5,792 bases of DNA, taken from Pseudomonadota bacterium. GTDB taxonomy: Bacteria > Pseudomonadota > Alphaproteobacteria > Rhizobiales > Beijerinckiaceae. A model generated the notes under the pieces. That model searched no databases. It was not told where the DNA came from and saw nothing but the letters and a program-made list of their open reading frames with translations. Where the stretch lies: positions 1 to 5,792 of the forward strand of contig JAGTAM010000207.1 of the NCBI GenBank assembly GCA_023422485.1, written 5' to 3'. Positions 5,430 through 5,792 of this stretch are shown here, piece by piece; the first letter of the stretch is position 1; every line of letters begins with the position of its first letter. Made by a program: the position numbers and the translations under genes.

Positions 5430-5452
5430 TTCCTCGTCTCATGATCTTGCGA

Positions 5453-5792
5453 TCAGTAGCAGCGCTCGACCAAGACGCGGCGGTAGCCGTAAGGTGTCCA
5501 CGTCAGGCGCGGAACGGTGTAGCAGCCGGCGCTGTAGTAGGGATCGTAACCGACGGTCGTGTAGCCGTAGGGACCACCCCATCCGCCGTAGCCGTAGGGA
5601 TAGCCGTAGGCGCCGTAGAGGGTGCCCGCCGCGAGGCCGAGGCCCAGCCCGACCCCGACACCGCCCCAGCCGATGCCGCGCCGGTAACCCCAGCCGCCGT
5701 AACCGCCGCGCCAACCGCCGTATCCGCCGCGCCAGCCGCCAAAGCCGGCCCCGCGATAGAAGCCGCCCCGGCCGGCGAACCCGCCCCCGAAA
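5453..5792 (-). CDS. Gly/Tyr/Trp-rich exported-type protein, C-terminal part (start beyond the right edge)
   Basis: The last 112 codons and the TGA are visible; the start and any signal peptide lie outside the window. The visible part begins with Gly-, Phe- and Arg-rich sequence, then a repeated heptad GWRGGYG, GWRGGYG (visible residues 19-32). A glycine-spaced hydrophobic stretch follows, GVGVGLGLGLAAGTLYG (44-60), resembling a glycine-zipper membrane segment. The next part is Tyr/Gly-rich (YGAYGYPYGYGG) and the C-terminus is GCYTVPRLTWTPYGYRR, ending ERCY with two cysteines. Such low-complexity proteins are common in Hyphomicrobiales and are usually annotated as hypothetical or sulfur-globule-like; no function is assigned. 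I chose this frame over two other open minus-strand frames because it ends at a stop just before the terminator and its composition is coherent. Those frames read Arg/Leu- or Ala/Thr-rich and look like shadows. Confidence 0.78.
   Translation of the reverse strand, partial: FGGGFAGRGGFYRGAGFGGWRGGYGGWRGGYGGWGYRRGIGWGGVGVGLGLGLAAGTLYGAYGYPYGYGGWGGPYGYTTVGYDPYYSAGCYTVPRLTWTPYGYRRVLVERCY
5696..5737. repeat. Tandem repeat, 2 x 21 bp, inside the Gly/Tyr-rich gene
   Basis: Units at 5696-5716 and 5717-5737 differ at only two positions and encode the heptad GWRGGYG twice. The in-frame unit length means copy number can change without breaking the gene. Confidence 0.8.

Overview
The window is GC-rich (AT-rich only around 500-640) and carries seven protein genes, six on the minus strand and one on the plus strand. 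The GC-shaped codon use, the GTTC-N7-GTTC LexA-type box in front of ssb, and the small Gly/Tyr-rich and Pro-rich exported proteins suggest an alphaproteobacterium of the order Hyphomicrobiales (Rhizobiales). Methylobacterium/Methylorubrum is my best guess, from general resemblance only. I saw no rRNA, tRNA, CRISPR array, complete insertion sequence or phage module.

Layout, left to right. Positions 1-472 (minus) hold the first part of a TonB-dependent siderophore-receptor-like gene that runs off the left edge. Positions 473-845 are intergenic, AT-rich in the left half, with short inverted repeats. panC (846-1703, minus) encodes pantothenate synthetase. A small proline-rich secreted protein (1779-2147, minus) lies just upstream of panC in the same orientation. 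An XRE-cupin transcriptional regulator (2230-2835, minus) has a perfect 13-bp palindrome upstream of it. A strong hairpin terminator (3043-3073) follows ssb (3103-3663, minus). The ssb upstream region carries a candidate promoter overlapped by an SOS box (3808-3822). Next is an NADP-dependent medium-chain reductase of the CurA/leukotriene B4 dehydrogenase type (3869-4885, minus). Divergent from it is the only plus-strand gene, an exported DUF4174 protein (4977-5396). A hairpin terminator at 5410-5429 separates this from the convergent, right-truncated gene for a Gly/Tyr/Trp-rich exported protein (5453 to beyond 5792, minus).

The genes do not form one pathway. They look like single-gene housekeeping and accessory units: vitamin B5 synthesis, single-stranded DNA protection, redox metabolism, iron uptake and envelope proteins. 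The best-supported regulatory feature is the SOS-box/promoter arrangement of ssb. The least explained parts are the odd end of the receptor plug domain at the left edge, the AT-rich region beside it, and the palindrome in front of the XRE-cupin gene. I found no convincing evidence of a new multi-gene system.
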